Below, one piece after another: positions 43,079 through 52,790 of a stretch of 64,000 nt of DNA (positions are counted from its first letter, which is position 1; each line of letters starts with the position of its first letter). Where the stretch lies: positions 62,001 through 126,000 of the forward strand of contig NZ_JABEQE010000008.1 in NCBI RefSeq assembly GCF_014174375.1. Reading direction: 5' to 3'. Source of the DNA: Gluconacetobacter asukensis (GTDB lineage: Bacteria; Pseudomonadota; Alphaproteobacteria; Acetobacterales; Acetobacteraceae). The position numbers and the translations under genes are program-made. A model generated the notes under the pieces. That model did no database searches and was not told the origin of the DNA. It worked only from the letters and a program-made list of their open reading frames with translations.

Positions 43079-44341
43079 TCAGGATGGCGGGACGGTTGCC
43101 CGGGCAGCGGCGACGTCCTCGGCCGTCACATGACCGACCCGATTCCCGAAATGACCGATGGCATAGTTCGCGATGTCGGCCAGATCCTGGTTGCGATATT
43201 CGGGCCCGAACGCCGGCATGATCATCGCGCCATGCGCGCTCTGCAGCGTCACGCCCTCCACCATGGTCCGGACCAGATTCCGCCCGTCGATCTCACCCAG
43301 GCTGCGCGCCCCCCACAGGGCCGCAAAATCGACCTGCCGCCCATGCCCATCCGTCAGATGGCACCCGGCGCACGCACCGGCGAACAACCGCCCGCCATTG
43401 CTGTGATTCGGGCCCGCCTGGGCAAGAGTCTCCGGTGACACGACGCCAACGGTTTCGTCCGAGCGCCGCGCGGGCAGGCTGCGCAGATAGGTCACCATCG
43501 CCGCGATATCCTCCGGCGTCAGATAGCGCAGGCTGTGGCTGACCACCTCCGCCATCGGCCCCACGGCCGTACCACGCCCGTCGGCATGCCCGGTGGAGAG
43601 GTACGCGGCCAGTTGCGGGTCGCTCCACGCGCCAATGCCGCTATCGACATCCGACGAGATATTATAGGCCAGCCAGCCGTCGATCGGCGCCCCGGCATAG
43701 GATTTCGTCACCGACAGCGCCTGGAGCATGTTGCGGGGCGAGTGGCATTCGCCACAATGGCCCGCGGCATCGACCAGATAGCGCCCCCGGTTCCACGCCG
43801 CCGAACGCCCCGGATCGTCCGCCAACGGCCCCGACGGGCGATAAAGCAGGTTCCACCCGATCATCGCGACGCGGATATTATAGGGAAAGCGCACCTGATT
43901 GGCCGGCGCCGGCGCATGGACCGGTCGCAGGGTCATCAGATAGGCGCGAATGGCGCGAACATCCCCCTCCGTCATCCTGGCATAGGACGCATAGGGCATG
44001 ACGGGATAGAGATGCCGCCAGCCGGGCGCCACGCCGCGACGAACAGCCGCATCGAACTGCGCATCGGTATAGCGCCCGATGCCGGTTTCATGATCCGGGG
44101 TGATATTGGGCGCATAAATGGTACCAATCCCCGGCAGGTCGAACGCGCGCCCCCCGGCGAAGGGAATGCCACCCGGCTTCGTGTGGCAGACCTCGCAATC
44201 CGCCGCCTGTTCCAGATAGGCGCCGCGCCGCGCCAGATCGGCATCCTGCGCCCGCGCCGCAACACAGGTCAGCACCATCCCGGCCAGAACGGCCATGCCG
44301 GCGGCCCGGCGCCCAAGGCGCACCATGGACGGGCGGCTCAT
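43079..44341 (-). CDS. Tri-heme cytochrome c subunit of membrane-bound aldehyde dehydrogenase
   Basis: This 420-residue protein has a signal peptide (about residues 1-32) and three CxxCH heme sites: CEVCH at 49-53, CGECH near 190 and CAGCH near 325. This matches the cytochrome subunit that hands electrons from the molybdopterin subunit to ubiquinone in acetic acid bacteria. Its ATG overlaps the large-subunit stop (44338-44341). It is the last gene of the operon. Confidence 0.9.
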   Translation of the reverse strand: MSRPSMVRLGRRAAGMAVLAGMVLTCVAARAQDADLARRGAYLEQAADCEVCHTKPGGIPFAGGRAFDLPGIGTIYAPNITPDHETGIGRYTDAQFDAAVRRGVAPGWRHLYPVMPYASYARMTEGDVRAIRAYLMTLRPVHAPAPANQVRFPYNIRVAMIGWNLLYRPSGPLADDPGRSAAWNRGRYLVDAAGHCGECHSPRNMLQALSVTKSYAGAPIDGWLAYNISSDVDSGIGAWSDPQLAAYLSTGHADGRGTAVGPMAEVVSHSLRYLTPEDIAAMVTYLRSLPARRSDETVGVVSPETLAQAGPNHSNGGRLFAGACAGCHLTDGHGRQVDFAALWGARSLGEIDGRNLVRTMVEGVTLQSAHGAMIMPAFGPEYRNQDLADIANYAIGHFGNRVGHVTAEDVAAARATVPPS

Positions 44342-46494
44342 GCCTGTGCCCCCGTCAGAGGCAACCGGCGATAGCGCCGGCCGGTGGCAGCGGCCATCGC
44401 ATTGGCGGCCGCTGCGGCGGCCGCGGCCGTCCCGGTCTCACCAATGCCACCCGGGTCCTCGGTGCTGTCGACCAGATGCACTTCGATGGCCGGGGATTCG
44501 TTCATGCGCAGGATCCTGTAGGAATTGAAGTTCTTTTCCTGCACCCGCCCCTTCTCCAGCGTAATCTCGTTGAACAGGGCGGCGCTCAGGCCGAAGATCA
44601 GCCCCCCTTCGATCTGCGACACGACCTGGTCGGGATTGACCACCCGTCCGCAATCGACGGCGACAACGGCACGGCGGACGCGCACGGTGCCCATCTGGGA
44701 GACCTCGACTTCCATCACGGTGGCGAGGTACGAGCCGAAGACATATTGCAGCGCCACACCGCGCCCGACGCCCTCCGGCAGCTTGCTCCCCCACTCCGCC
44801 TTCTCGGCCGCCAGGTCCAGCACCGCACGGGCGCGGGGATGGTCGCCCGTCATGCGGCGGCGGAACTCCACCGGATCGACCTTCGCGCTGGCCGCCAGCT
44901 CGTCGATAAAGCTCTCGATGACGAAGACCCCGCGCGTGCCGCCTACCCCGCGCCACCAGGCGGTCACAACCCCCGGTGCCTCGCGCCGCGCATAATCCAG
45001 GAACATCGCGGGGATCGCATAAGGCGTCTCGACCGTCGCGACCAGCAGATCGTCATCCACACCATTCGGCAACAGCGCCTCGGGCGCCCAGCGCGCAACC
45101 ACCGCCGGCCCGACGATACGATGCGACAGCCCGACCAGTTTACCGTGCGCGTCCAGCCCGCCCACCAGATGGTCGACATAGGCCGGACGATAGCGGTCCA
45201 GCGCCAGATCCTCCTCGCGGCTCCAGACGATCTTGAGCGGATAGGCCACCTGGCGGGCAAACTGCACCGCCTGCGTGACATATTCATGCTCCAGCCGCCG
45301 TCCGAAGCCGCCGCCGATATACTGGTTGTGCAGGAAGACCTTGTCCTTCGGCAGGCCCGTCACCTCGGCCGCCGCATCGCGGGCCCGCATCGGCACCTGG
45401 GTGCCCACCCAGATATCGCATCGCTCGGCCGTCACATGCACGGTGCAGTTGATCGGCTCCATCGGCGCATGTGCCAGCAGCGGCTGCTGATAGACCGCCT
45501 CCACCCGCGTCGCGGCCCCGGCAATGGCCCCCTTGGCGTCGCCCTTGGTGTGGGCGACGATGGCGGGTCCCTGCAGGGCCTCATGCAACCCGCGATAGAC
45601 CGTCTCTGTGGAGACGGTGGAATTGACCCCCTCGTCCCAGGTGATCGCCAGGGCTTCCAGCCCCTTGCGCGTGGCCCAGAAATGGTCACCCACCACACAG
45701 ACCGCGTTGCCGATCGTCAGCACGTCCCGCACGCCGGGAATTTTCCGCGTGGCGCTGTCATCGACATGCAGCAGCACGCCGCCCATCACCGGGCAGGCCG
45801 CGACGGTGCCGAACTTCATGTCCGGTTGCTGGATATCGATGCCGAATGTCGCCGTGCCATTGACCTTGGCCGGCCCGTCCAGCCGATGCTGGGCATGGCC
45901 GATCAGGCGGAAGGTCGACGGATCGCGCAAGGCGACCGGGCTGGTCGGAACCGGCAGGGCAGCGGCCTCGACCGCCAGCTCGCCATAGGTCAGGGTGCGC
46001 CCGGTGGGCACATGGCGCACCACGCCGGCCTCGGTCTGGCACGATGCCGGATCGACCACCCAGCGGTTGGCCGCCGCGCCGACCAGCAGGGTGCGGGCCA
46101 CGGCACCGGCCTCCCGCAGGCTGGTCCAGGTCGCGATCGTCGAGGTCGAACCGCCGGTGGCCTCCGTCCCCAATGCCTTGGTCACATAGGCATCGTCCGG
46201 CGGCGCCGCCTCGATCTGGATCTGGTCCAGCCCCACATCCAGTTCCTCGGCGATCAGCATCGCCTCGCCGGTATAGATCCCCTGCCCCATTTCGACATTC
46301 GGCAGGATCAGCGTGATGCTGCCATCCGGCGCGATCCGCACGAAGGCGTTGGGGGCGAACGGACCAGTCTGGTCCTCGACGATCCGTGTCGCCGCGCGCG
46401 ACCGCTCCAGCGGCACTATCGCCGCCATCAACAGGCCGCCGGCCCCGAGCAGAGCGCGGCGGCGCGAAATCGCAATCGTTCCGACAGGCATCAA
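44338..46494 (-). CDS. Molybdopterin-binding large subunit of aldehyde dehydrogenase (xanthine oxidase family)
   Basis: This 718-residue catalytic subunit resembles IorB-type isoquinoline 1-oxidoreductase and the periplasmic aldehyde dehydrogenase of acetic acid bacteria. A twin-arginine leader ([15 protein letters not shown]) precedes segments such as [32 protein letters not shown] and a C-terminal [18 protein letters not shown], all of which bind the cofactor. It oxidises aldehydes to acids at the outer face of the inner membrane. It overlaps both neighbours by four bases in the order [2Fe-2S]-large-cytochrome. Confidence 0.92.
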   Translation of the reverse strand: MMPVGTIAISRRRALLGAGGLLMAAIVPLERSRAATRIVEDQTGPFAPNAFVRIAPDGSITLILPNVEMGQGIYTGEAMLIAEELDVGLDQIQIEAAPPDDAYVTKALGTEATGGSTSTIATWTSLREAGAVARTLLVGAAANRWVVDPASCQTEAGVVRHVPTGRTLTYGELAVEAAALPVPTSPVALRDPSTFRLIGHAQHRLDGPAKVNGTATFGIDIQQPDMKFGTVAACPVMGGVLLHVDDSATRKIPGVRDVLTIGNAVCVVGDHFWATRKGLEALAITWDEGVNSTVSTETVYRGLHEALQGPAIVAHTKGDAKGAIAGAATRVEAVYQQPLLAHAPMEPINCTVHVTAERCDIWVGTQVPMRARDAAAEVTGLPKDKVFLHNQYIGGGFGRRLEHEYVTQAVQFARQVAYPLKIVWSREEDLALDRYRPAYVDHLVGGLDAHGKLVGLSHRIVGPAVVARWAPEALLPNGVDDDLLVATVETPYAIPAMFLDYARREAPGVVTAWWRGVGGTRGVFVIESFIDELAASAKVDPVEFRRRMTGDHPRARAVLDLAAEKAEWGSKLPEGVGRGVALQYVFGSYLATVMEVEVSQMGTVRVRRAVVAVDCGRVVNPDQVVSQIEGGLIFGLSAALFNEITLEKGRVQEKNFNSYRILRMNESPAIEVHLVDSTEDPGGIGETGTAAAAAAAANAMAAATGRRYRRLPLTGAQA

Positions 46495-46946
46495 ACCGCT
46501 CCGGCCACGTTACGGATAGCCGCGCGGATCCGGCGATAGGTGCCGCAACGACAGATATTGCCCGACATCGCCTGGTCGATTTCGTCATCCGAGGGATGCA
46601 GGTTGCTCTTCAGCAGCGCGATGGCCGCCATGATCTGGCCAGGCTGGCAATAGCCGCATTGCACCACATCGATATCCAGCCAGGCCTTCGTGACCTCTGT
46701 CGCCACTTCGTCCTCGGCCAGTCCTTCGATCGTCGTGACCGGCCGGTCGCCCACCAGCGAGGCCGGCAGTGAACAGGCCCGCACGGCCTTGCCATCGACA
46801 TGGACGGTGCAGGCCCCGCATTCGCCGATACCGCAGCCGAATTTCGTGCCCGGCAGCCCCAGGACATCCCGCAGGACCCACAGCAGCGGCATGTCATCGG
46901 GAACATCCACCTGATGCGCCGCGCCGTTTACCTGCAATGTCAGCAT
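46491..46946 (-). CDS. [2Fe-2S] subunit of aldehyde dehydrogenase
   Basis: This 151-residue iron-sulfur protein has a plant-type cluster site [15 protein letters not shown] near 42-56 and a second cluster site made by CGYCQPGQ near 98 and NICRCGTY near 130, as in xanthine-oxidase-family small subunits. No leader is present, so it probably leaves the cell with the Tat-exported large subunit. It is first in the three-gene operon. Confidence 0.93.
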   Translation of the reverse strand: MLTLQVNGAAHQVDVPDDMPLLWVLRDVLGLPGTKFGCGIGECGACTVHVDGKAVRACSLPASLVGDRPVTTIEGLAEDEVATEVTKAWLDIDVVQCGYCQPGQIMAAIALLKSNLHPSDDEIDQAMSGNICRCGTYRRIRAAIRNVAGAV

Positions 46947-47060
46947 ACAAATCCTCCGGACCAGACGAACCGGGTCGCGGACAGGCAGTCACCCGCCAGC
47001 CCGCCGTACCGATATCAGAGCAGTATCGAACCGATCATGCTCCGCCGCCAACCCCTTCGT

Positions 47061-49688
47061 TCAGGGTGGGGGCACCGGCCGGTGCTCCTGTTCGTCGGCC
47101 GATACGGGAAGCGCATCCGACAGATCGGCCGTCGCCAGCGCAATTGCCTCATCGGATGGCGTCAGAACCGCGCTTTCGCCCGGCAATAGCGTCACGCCGG
47201 ACCGTTCCGACGTCTGCCGCGCCCGGGTCAACTCATCGAGATTGGCCAGGATTTCCGGATAATCCGCCACCAGCCGGCGGAAACGCCGCGGGCTCATGCT
47301 CAGGAACTGGCCGAACTGCAACGACCGCGTGACCGCCCGCGCCGGCATGCGCGACAGGGCCTCCTCCGCACCGATCACGTCACCGGAACCGAACCGGACG
47401 TCATGTTCGGGGTAATGGGTCTCGGCCAGGCCCGCGCTGATGAAATAGACGGCCCGGACCCGATGCCCGCGCCGGTACAGCCGCTCGCCCGGCGAGGTGA
47501 AATGGATCGACAATTGCGGCGCGAGCGTATGCAGAACCTCGTCCGACAGGCCCCGGAAGACCGGCAGCGCACGCATCCGCGCCTCGATCCCGGCCTTGAT
47601 ATTGAATGTCAGGGGCGCGCCCAGATGCCCGCGCCGCCGTTCGACATCGCGATGAAGCTCCCGATGCAGTTCGTCGCTGATCAGCGATTCCGACAACAGG
47701 GAGTCATATTCCTCGCCTTCCAGCCGCAGCGAGACCTGTTGCAGCAGGCGCATTTCCAGCGCCTCCGAATAGCCCTGATAATGCAGCCTCAGCGTCTGCA
47801 GCGCTTCGTTCAGCAGCTTGCGCTGCCGATCCAGCACCTCGCCGACGATCTCGCCAATGCGGCTGCCCAATGTCGGCTCCATGCGAGTGCGCATGAAGCG
47901 GATCAGCGACAGCGAGACGAAATAGCTGATCATCAGCATTTCGAACCGCTCGCTCATGCAGGACATCAGCGGCTGGTCGAAATGAAAGCGATGATGGATC
48001 CCCTGCGCCAGCCGGAAACGCAGCGACGGGCGCAGCCTCCGGCGCAGGGCGCGCACATAGCCGAAGCGGCCTTCCAGCCGGGCACCATCGACCATCGCCT
48101 CGGCCGAGCGCAGCAGCGTCTCCATCACCGGCCGCGACAGGCCCTGGATGCGGAACAGGTCCAACAGGATCGAGCGCTCGCGGTTCGCGATCACGATCAG
48201 CGCCAGCGTCACCCTCTGCCGGTCGCCCAGCGCGGTGTCGAAGGTGTTGACCTGCTCTTCCTCCTCCACCTGCCGGCCCAGCTGGCTGATGACGGTGTCC
48301 GACACGGCGCGGGAGAAGCCCAGTTCCTCGGCCACCTCGCTGGTGCGGTCGCGCACCTCGCCCAGCCCGATGCCCAGCACCTGGTGCCGCAGGGCCTGGT
48401 CGATCGGCGAAAGCTGATCGAGCTTCAGGAACAGGACCAGATAGCGCAGCGTGGTACCGTTGACGAACAGCGTGATCAGCACGAACCCGGTGGCGATGAT
48501 GCCGATAAAATGTGCAACCGGGGTCGAAACATGCCGGTTCTCGGTCACCGCCAGCGCCAGCGCCAGGGTAATCGCACCCCGCAGCCCGCCCCAGACCATC
48601 GTCACCTTGAAGGGCGTGGGCACCGGCGGCGACAGGCGTGTGGCCGCCAGCAGCGGCAGCAGGCCGAACACGACCGCGCCGCGCGCCAGCAACCCGGCCC
48701 CCGTCGCCAGCAGGATCAGCACGCAATCCCAGCGCGTCATGCCCACCAGCAGCCGCGGCACCAGCATCGACGCCAGCACAAACACCAGCGACCCGGCCCA
48801 GAACACCAGTTGCTGCCATAATTCGTTGAGAAAGCGCCACGTCTGGGGCCGGAAGGTCGACGGCCCATAGACCGACATGGTCAGCCCCGCCGACGCGGCG
48901 GCGACCACGCCGGAAAAGCCCAGGAATTCATCGCAGAGGATATAGACGATATAGGGCAGCGCGACGGTCAGCGTGATCTCCGCCGCCGGTGCCGCACCGA
49001 TGGTGGTGATCATCAGCAGCGTCAGCCGCCCGAACAACACGCCCATGACGATGGCGCCGATGAACGAGACCAGGAATTCCAGCAGCGCGCTGCCCGGCGC
49101 GATGCGGTGATGCGAGGTCACAGCCGCCAGCAGCAGCGAGAAGATCGAGATCGCCGCCGCGTCGTTCAGCAGCGCCTCGCCCTCGACCAGCCGGGTCAGC
49201 CGGCTGCTGGCCCCGATATCGCGGAAGATTCCCGCCACCGCCGACGGATCGGTGGTCGCCACGATCGCCCCCAGCAGCAGACAGACCGACAGCGGCAGGC
49301 CGGCGAAGGGAAACAGGGCGAGTCCGATGGTTGCGGTCGAAACCACCACCGCAACCACCGCCAGCAGCAGCACGGTCGCCGTCTCATGCGCCAGGCGGCG
49401 GACATCGATGGCCAGCGCCCCCTGAAACACCAGCGCCGGCAGGAAGATCAGCAGAAAGGCTTCGCTGTTCAGCGGAAAGTCCAGCAGGGTCTCGGCGGCG
49501 CCGTTGAACAGGTCGGTATAGGACGAGCGCAGCACCAGGTCGGCACTGCCGCCCAGCACGATTCCCGCCAGCGCCAGCAGCACCGTCTCCGAGATCTCCA
49601 GACGTCGGGCGACCGGCTGCACCGCGCTGACAACCACCAGAAGTGCGGCGATCGCCAGAAGAACCGCTGCCAGACCTGTCACCGCCAT
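47061..49688 (-). CDS. Sodium/cation:proton antiporter with C-terminal cyclic-nucleotide-binding domain
   Basis: This 875-residue protein has an N-terminal CPA1 transporter region with FLLIFLPALVFQGALAID, GAIVATTDPSAVAGIFRDIGA and EGEALLNDAAAIS. A long cytosolic linker (about 410-700) follows, then a cNMP-like domain at about 705-815 (MRALPVFRGLSDEVLHTLAPQ and GERLYRRGHRVRAVYFISAG). It would exchange cations for protons and may be gated by a ligand or by the tail. Length is more than usual for CPA1. Its neighbours are unrelated, and it is likely monocistronic. Confidence 0.88.
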   Translation of the reverse strand: MAVTGLAAVLLAIAALLVVVSAVQPVARRLEISETVLLALAGIVLGGSADLVLRSSYTDLFNGAAETLLDFPLNSEAFLLIFLPALVFQGALAIDVRRLAHETATVLLLAVVAVVVSTATIGLALFPFAGLPLSVCLLLGAIVATTDPSAVAGIFRDIGASSRLTRLVEGEALLNDAAAISIFSLLLAAVTSHHRIAPGSALLEFLVSFIGAIVMGVLFGRLTLLMITTIGAAPAAEITLTVALPYIVYILCDEFLGFSGVVAAASAGLTMSVYGPSTFRPQTWRFLNELWQQLVFWAGSLVFVLASMLVPRLLVGMTRWDCVLILLATGAGLLARGAVVFGLLPLLAATRLSPPVPTPFKVTMVWGGLRGAITLALALAVTENRHVSTPVAHFIGIIATGFVLITLFVNGTTLRYLVLFLKLDQLSPIDQALRHQVLGIGLGEVRDRTSEVAEELGFSRAVSDTVISQLGRQVEEEEQVNTFDTALGDRQRVTLALIVIANRERSILLDLFRIQGLSRPVMETLLRSAEAMVDGARLEGRFGYVRALRRRLRPSLRFRLAQGIHHRFHFDQPLMSCMSERFEMLMISYFVSLSLIRFMRTRMEPTLGSRIGEIVGEVLDRQRKLLNEALQTLRLHYQGYSEALEMRLLQQVSLRLEGEEYDSLLSESLISDELHRELHRDVERRRGHLGAPLTFNIKAGIEARMRALPVFRGLSDEVLHTLAPQLSIHFTSPGERLYRRGHRVRAVYFISAGLAETHYPEHDVRFGSGDVIGAEEALSRMPARAVTRSLQFGQFLSMSPRRFRRLVADYPEILANLDELTRARQTSERSGVTLLPGESAVLTPSDEAIALATADLSDALPVSADEQEHRPVPPP

Positions 49689-49843
49689 CCGTCAACACCT
49701 CTCTGTCATCCCACGCCGAACCATCATGGCATGAGAGTATGACCTTCCGATGGCCGTGGCCCCGCGACGCGGCAACGATCCCTCGCCCGTGCCACTGCCC
49801 CGAAAAAGCATACCGGCTGGTTAGCGGCAACGGCTCCGGCTGG

Positions 49844-50476
49844 TCACGTTATGCTGCCGTTCTGAAACACGGCATCATCCGCGGTGGCTGCCAGCCATGC
49901 CCGGACCTGACCTTCCGGCTCCGGCAGGCCGATGAAGTCGGACACGGCGGAAACGCAGTCCGCCCCCGCCGCGATACAGGACGCGGCGCGCGCCAGCGTA
50001 ATCCCGCCGATGGCCACCAGGGGCACCGACCCGACCAGCCGCTTCCATTCCCCCAGCCGCTCGACGCCCTGCGGCCCCCAGGGCATCTGCTTCAGCTTCG
50101 TCGGCCAGACCGGGCCAAGGGCGACATAGTCGGGGCCGACCGACAGGGCCCGGTCGAGTTCGCCGGTGGAATGGGTGCTCACCCCCAGCCGCAACCCGCC
50201 GGCCCGGATAGCCGCCAGATCGGCGTCGTCCAGATCCTCCTGGCCCAGATGGATGAAATCGATCCCCTCATCCAGCGCCAGTTGCCAGTAATCATTCAGC
50301 ACCAGGCACACGCCATGGCGCGCGGCATACGCTCGGGCAGTGCGGATTTCAGCCAGCAGGGCAGCACCCTCCAGGTCCTTGACCCGCAACTGGATCAGCC
50401 GCGCTCCGGCCCCACCCAGCCGATCGACCCATTCTGCCCGGTCGACGACCGGATAGATCCGCGATGGCAGGCTCAT
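49844..50476 (-). CDS. thiE: Thiamine phosphate synthase
   Basis: ThiE joins HMP-PP with the thiazole phosphate. The 210-residue TIM barrel has [44 protein letters not shown] and VAIGGIT, the family motifs. The start overlaps the thiG stop (ATGA at 50473-50476). It is last in the thiO-thiS-thiG-thiE operon. Confidence 0.94.
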   Translation of the reverse strand: MSLPSRIYPVVDRAEWVDRLGGAGARLIQLRVKDLEGAALLAEIRTARAYAARHGVCLVLNDYWQLALDEGIDFIHLGQEDLDDADLAAIRAGGLRLGVSTHSTGELDRALSVGPDYVALGPVWPTKLKQMPWGPQGVERLGEWKRLVGSVPLVAIGGITLARAASCIAAGADCVSAVSDFIGLPEPEGQVRAWLAATADDAVFQNGSIT

Positions 50477-51243
50477 GCCAGCACCGCCCGGCCGAGGACG
50501 GGGGTGGATGGCACCGCCATGTCGCGCTGTTCCATCGGGTCGGCGGTGCGGGCGATCAGCCCGGCCTCGACCGCCAGGCGAAACGCCGTCGCCATCCGGG
50601 CCGGATCGCCCGCCTGCGCCACGGCGGTATTGATCAGCACCGCGTCATAGCCCAGTTCCATCGCCTGCGCCGCGTGGGACGGCAGGCCGATCCCCGCATC
50701 CACCACCAGCGGCACATCGGGGAAATGCGCCCGCAATGCCCGCAGGCCGAACACATTGTTCAACCCCTTGCCGGACCCGATCGGCGCCCCCCAGGGCATC
50801 AGCACCTGGCAGCCTGCCCGCAGCAGCCGCTCGGCCCCGACCAGATCCTCGGTCATGTAGGGAAAGACCTTGAACCCGTCCTCGCTCAGGATTCGGGCCG
50901 CCTCGACCAGCGCGAACATGTCGGGCTGCAACGTGTCCGATTCCCCGATGACCTCCAGCTTGATCCAGTCGGTCTCGAAAACCTCGCGTGCCATGTGGGC
51001 GGTCGTCACCGCCTCCTTTACCGTATGGCAGCCGGCGGTATTGGGCAGCACCGGCACGCCAAGGCCACGAATCAGCGACCAGAAGGCCTGCCCGGCGCGG
51101 CTTCCGACCGATTCGCGCCGCAGCGACACCGTCACCACCCCCGCCTGGGCGGCCCGCACGGCATCGGCCAGGATTTCGGGCGACGGATACTGGGCTGTGC
51201 CCAGCATCAGCCGGGATGACAGTTCGGTACCATAGAACAGCAT
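50473..51243 (-). CDS. thiG: Thiazole synthase
   Basis: ThiG forms the thiazole ring from DXP, dehydroglycine and ThiS-thiocarboxylate. The protein has 256 residues. Schiff-base Lys95 lies in [10 protein letters not shown], with [13 protein letters not shown] before it and a phosphate-binding [19 protein letters not shown] after. It starts four bases after thiS and overlaps thiE. Confidence 0.96.
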   Translation of the reverse strand: MLFYGTELSSRLMLGTAQYPSPEILADAVRAAQAGVVTVSLRRESVGSRAGQAFWSLIRGLGVPVLPNTAGCHTVKEAVTTAHMAREVFETDWIKLEVIGESDTLQPDMFALVEAARILSEDGFKVFPYMTEDLVGAERLLRAGCQVLMPWGAPIGSGKGLNNVFGLRALRAHFPDVPLVVDAGIGLPSHAAQAMELGYDAVLINTAVAQAGDPARMATAFRLAVEAGLIARTADPMEQRDMAVPSTPVLGRAVLA

Positions 51244-51247
51244 GGGT

Positions 51248-51445
51248 CTATCCCCCCTGCATCGGCGCCAGGATCTCGACCCGCGCGCCCTCGTCCAGCG
51301 TCAATGAACCGCGCCGCGATGCGGGCACGAACGCACCGTTCACCGCCGTCGCGACCCTGGCGTCGCCATAGCCCAGTTCGTCCAGCAGGCCGGCCAAGGT
51401 CGCCGTCGCGATGTCGCGCGGCTCCTCGTTCACCAGTATCCTCAC
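51248..51445 (-). CDS. thiS: Sulfur carrier protein ThiS
   Basis: This 65-residue ubiquitin-like protein ends in Gly-Gly (ILAPMQGG), the site of thiocarboxylation. The start is a GTG at 51445 with GGGAGGA seven bases upstream. It sits between thiO and thiG as usual in the glycine-oxidase version of the pathway. Confidence 0.93.
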   Translation of the reverse strand: MRILVNEEPRDIATATLAGLLDELGYGDARVATAVNGAFVPASRRGSLTLDEGARVEILAPMQGG

Positions 51446-51493
51446 GTCATTCCTCCCTGCCCCCGCATATCGCCCATCGCCCCGTCGGGAGCG

Positions 51494-52504
51494 TCAGGCG
51501 GCGAGGGCGCCGAACACGATGTCGCCGACCTGCCGCGCCCGCGAGGGCGACAGCAGGAAGCCATGGCGATACATGCCGTTCACAAAGACCGTGCGTCCCT
51601 CAACGGTCACAGCCGGCACATTGTCCGGATAGGCCGGCCGCACGCCAACCCCGGTCTCGACGATTTCGGCTTCGCCGAAGGCCGGATGCAGCACATAGGC
51701 GGCGGTCAGCAGTTCCACCATCGAACGCAGGGTCATGCTCGCGAGACTCTCGCTCTCGACCATCGTTGCCCCCACCATGAACAGATGGTCCGCCCGTGGC
51801 ACGATGTAAACCGGAATACGCGGATGCAGCATGCGGACGGGGCGGTGCAGCGTCACCTCATGGCAGCGCAGCAGCACCATTTCGCCCCGCACGCCGCGCA
51901 GTCCGGTCAACCGGTTTTCGGCAGCGATCCCGGTGCAATCCACCACCCAGTCGGGCCGCGCCCCATGCCACGGATCGCCGGCCATGCGATCGGCCGGCAC
52001 GTTGACCTGGACCGCGCCCCCCAGCGCAATCAGCCGCTCGCGCAACGCCGCCAGGGCCTTGCGAGGGTCGAGATGCCCCTCATCGGGAAAGAACAGTCCC
52101 TTGTCGAATCGGCCGGCCAGATCAGGTTCCAGTTCGGCGATACGCACGCCATCCACGAAATCGAAATGGCTGGTCCGCCGGGAAAATCGGGCGATATCCG
52201 CAACATCGCGCGGCGGCGCCAGGACCAGCGTGCCATTGCGCACCACGTCCGGCACATGGGCGGCCCACCAATCGACCGATTCGATCGAATCGCGCGTCAC
52301 CTCGGGCGGTGCGGATTCGGCCTCGCACCACGGCGCGAGCATGCCGCCCGCCATCCACGATGCCCCAGACCCCTCGCGCCCGCCGATCTCCAGCAACACC
52401 ACGTCGGCGCCGCGTTCGGCCAGCGTCACCGCGCTGGTCAGGCCCGCAACGCCGGCCCCCCGCACCAGAACCCGCGGCCGCGCACCGGTTGCCACCTTCG
52501 TCAT
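51494..52504 (-). CDS. thiO: Glycine oxidase (FAD-dependent)
   Basis: ThiO makes the dehydroglycine (imine) needed for thiazole synthesis. The protein has 336 residues. The dinucleotide-binding start is RVLVRGAGVAGLTSAVTLAERGADVVLLE, and the C-terminal part with GVRPAYPDNVPAV and YRHGFLLSP is typical of ThiO/DadA-type oxidases. The second of two ATGs (52504) is chosen because AGGGAG is eight bases upstream of it. No TPP riboswitch is visible upstream. Confidence 0.9.
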   Translation of the reverse strand: MTKVATGARPRVLVRGAGVAGLTSAVTLAERGADVVLLEIGGREGSGASWMAGGMLAPWCEAESAPPEVTRDSIESVDWWAAHVPDVVRNGTLVLAPPRDVADIARFSRRTSHFDFVDGVRIAELEPDLAGRFDKGLFFPDEGHLDPRKALAALRERLIALGGAVQVNVPADRMAGDPWHGARPDWVVDCTGIAAENRLTGLRGVRGEMVLLRCHEVTLHRPVRMLHPRIPVYIVPRADHLFMVGATMVESESLASMTLRSMVELLTAAYVLHPAFGEAEIVETGVGVRPAYPDNVPAVTVEGRTVFVNGMYRHGFLLSPSRARQVGDIVFGALAA

Positions 52505-52591
52505 GGACATCGCTCCCTTCCCACCACCGGGCAGGCCCGGCGTTTAGCCGGCGAGAGGATGTTGCCTCCAGCGACCGAAGACAACACCCCT

Positions 52592-52756
52592 CGGAGTCTG
52601 ATCGAAAATGCGCGCTGATGGCGATCCGACGCGCGTTTCCTGTGCTCCGATGCTCACGGCCATCAAGGCCGCTCCGCTTCGGTGCTCGAAAACACACGCC
52701 GGCCGTGCCGCTGCGCGGCACTCTCGCTCACCAGCCCCATTTTCGATCAGACTGCG
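52592..52756 (+). repeat. Dispersed 3'-end palindrome family, full copy R2
   Basis: The outer arm gtctgatcgaaaatg (52596-52610) pairs perfectly with cattttcgatcagac (52738-52752). The sequence of the arms differs from copy R1 at three positions on each side, and each change is compensated. The inner part is nearly identical to R1, including cgatccgacgcgcgtttcct and the aaggccgctccgct stretch. It lies 35 bases after the glmS stop and upstream of thiO. The rest of 52505-52790 holds no gene. Confidence 0.85.
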
Positions 52757-52790
52757 AGGGACAGGCCAGAGCCGCCCCCGGGGCAATCGG

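Noticed and set aside
52505-52790. TPP riboswitch upstream of thiO
   Set aside because: The conserved CTGAGA and GAACCTGA-type motifs are not present on the minus strand. The gap is largely the R2 palindrome.
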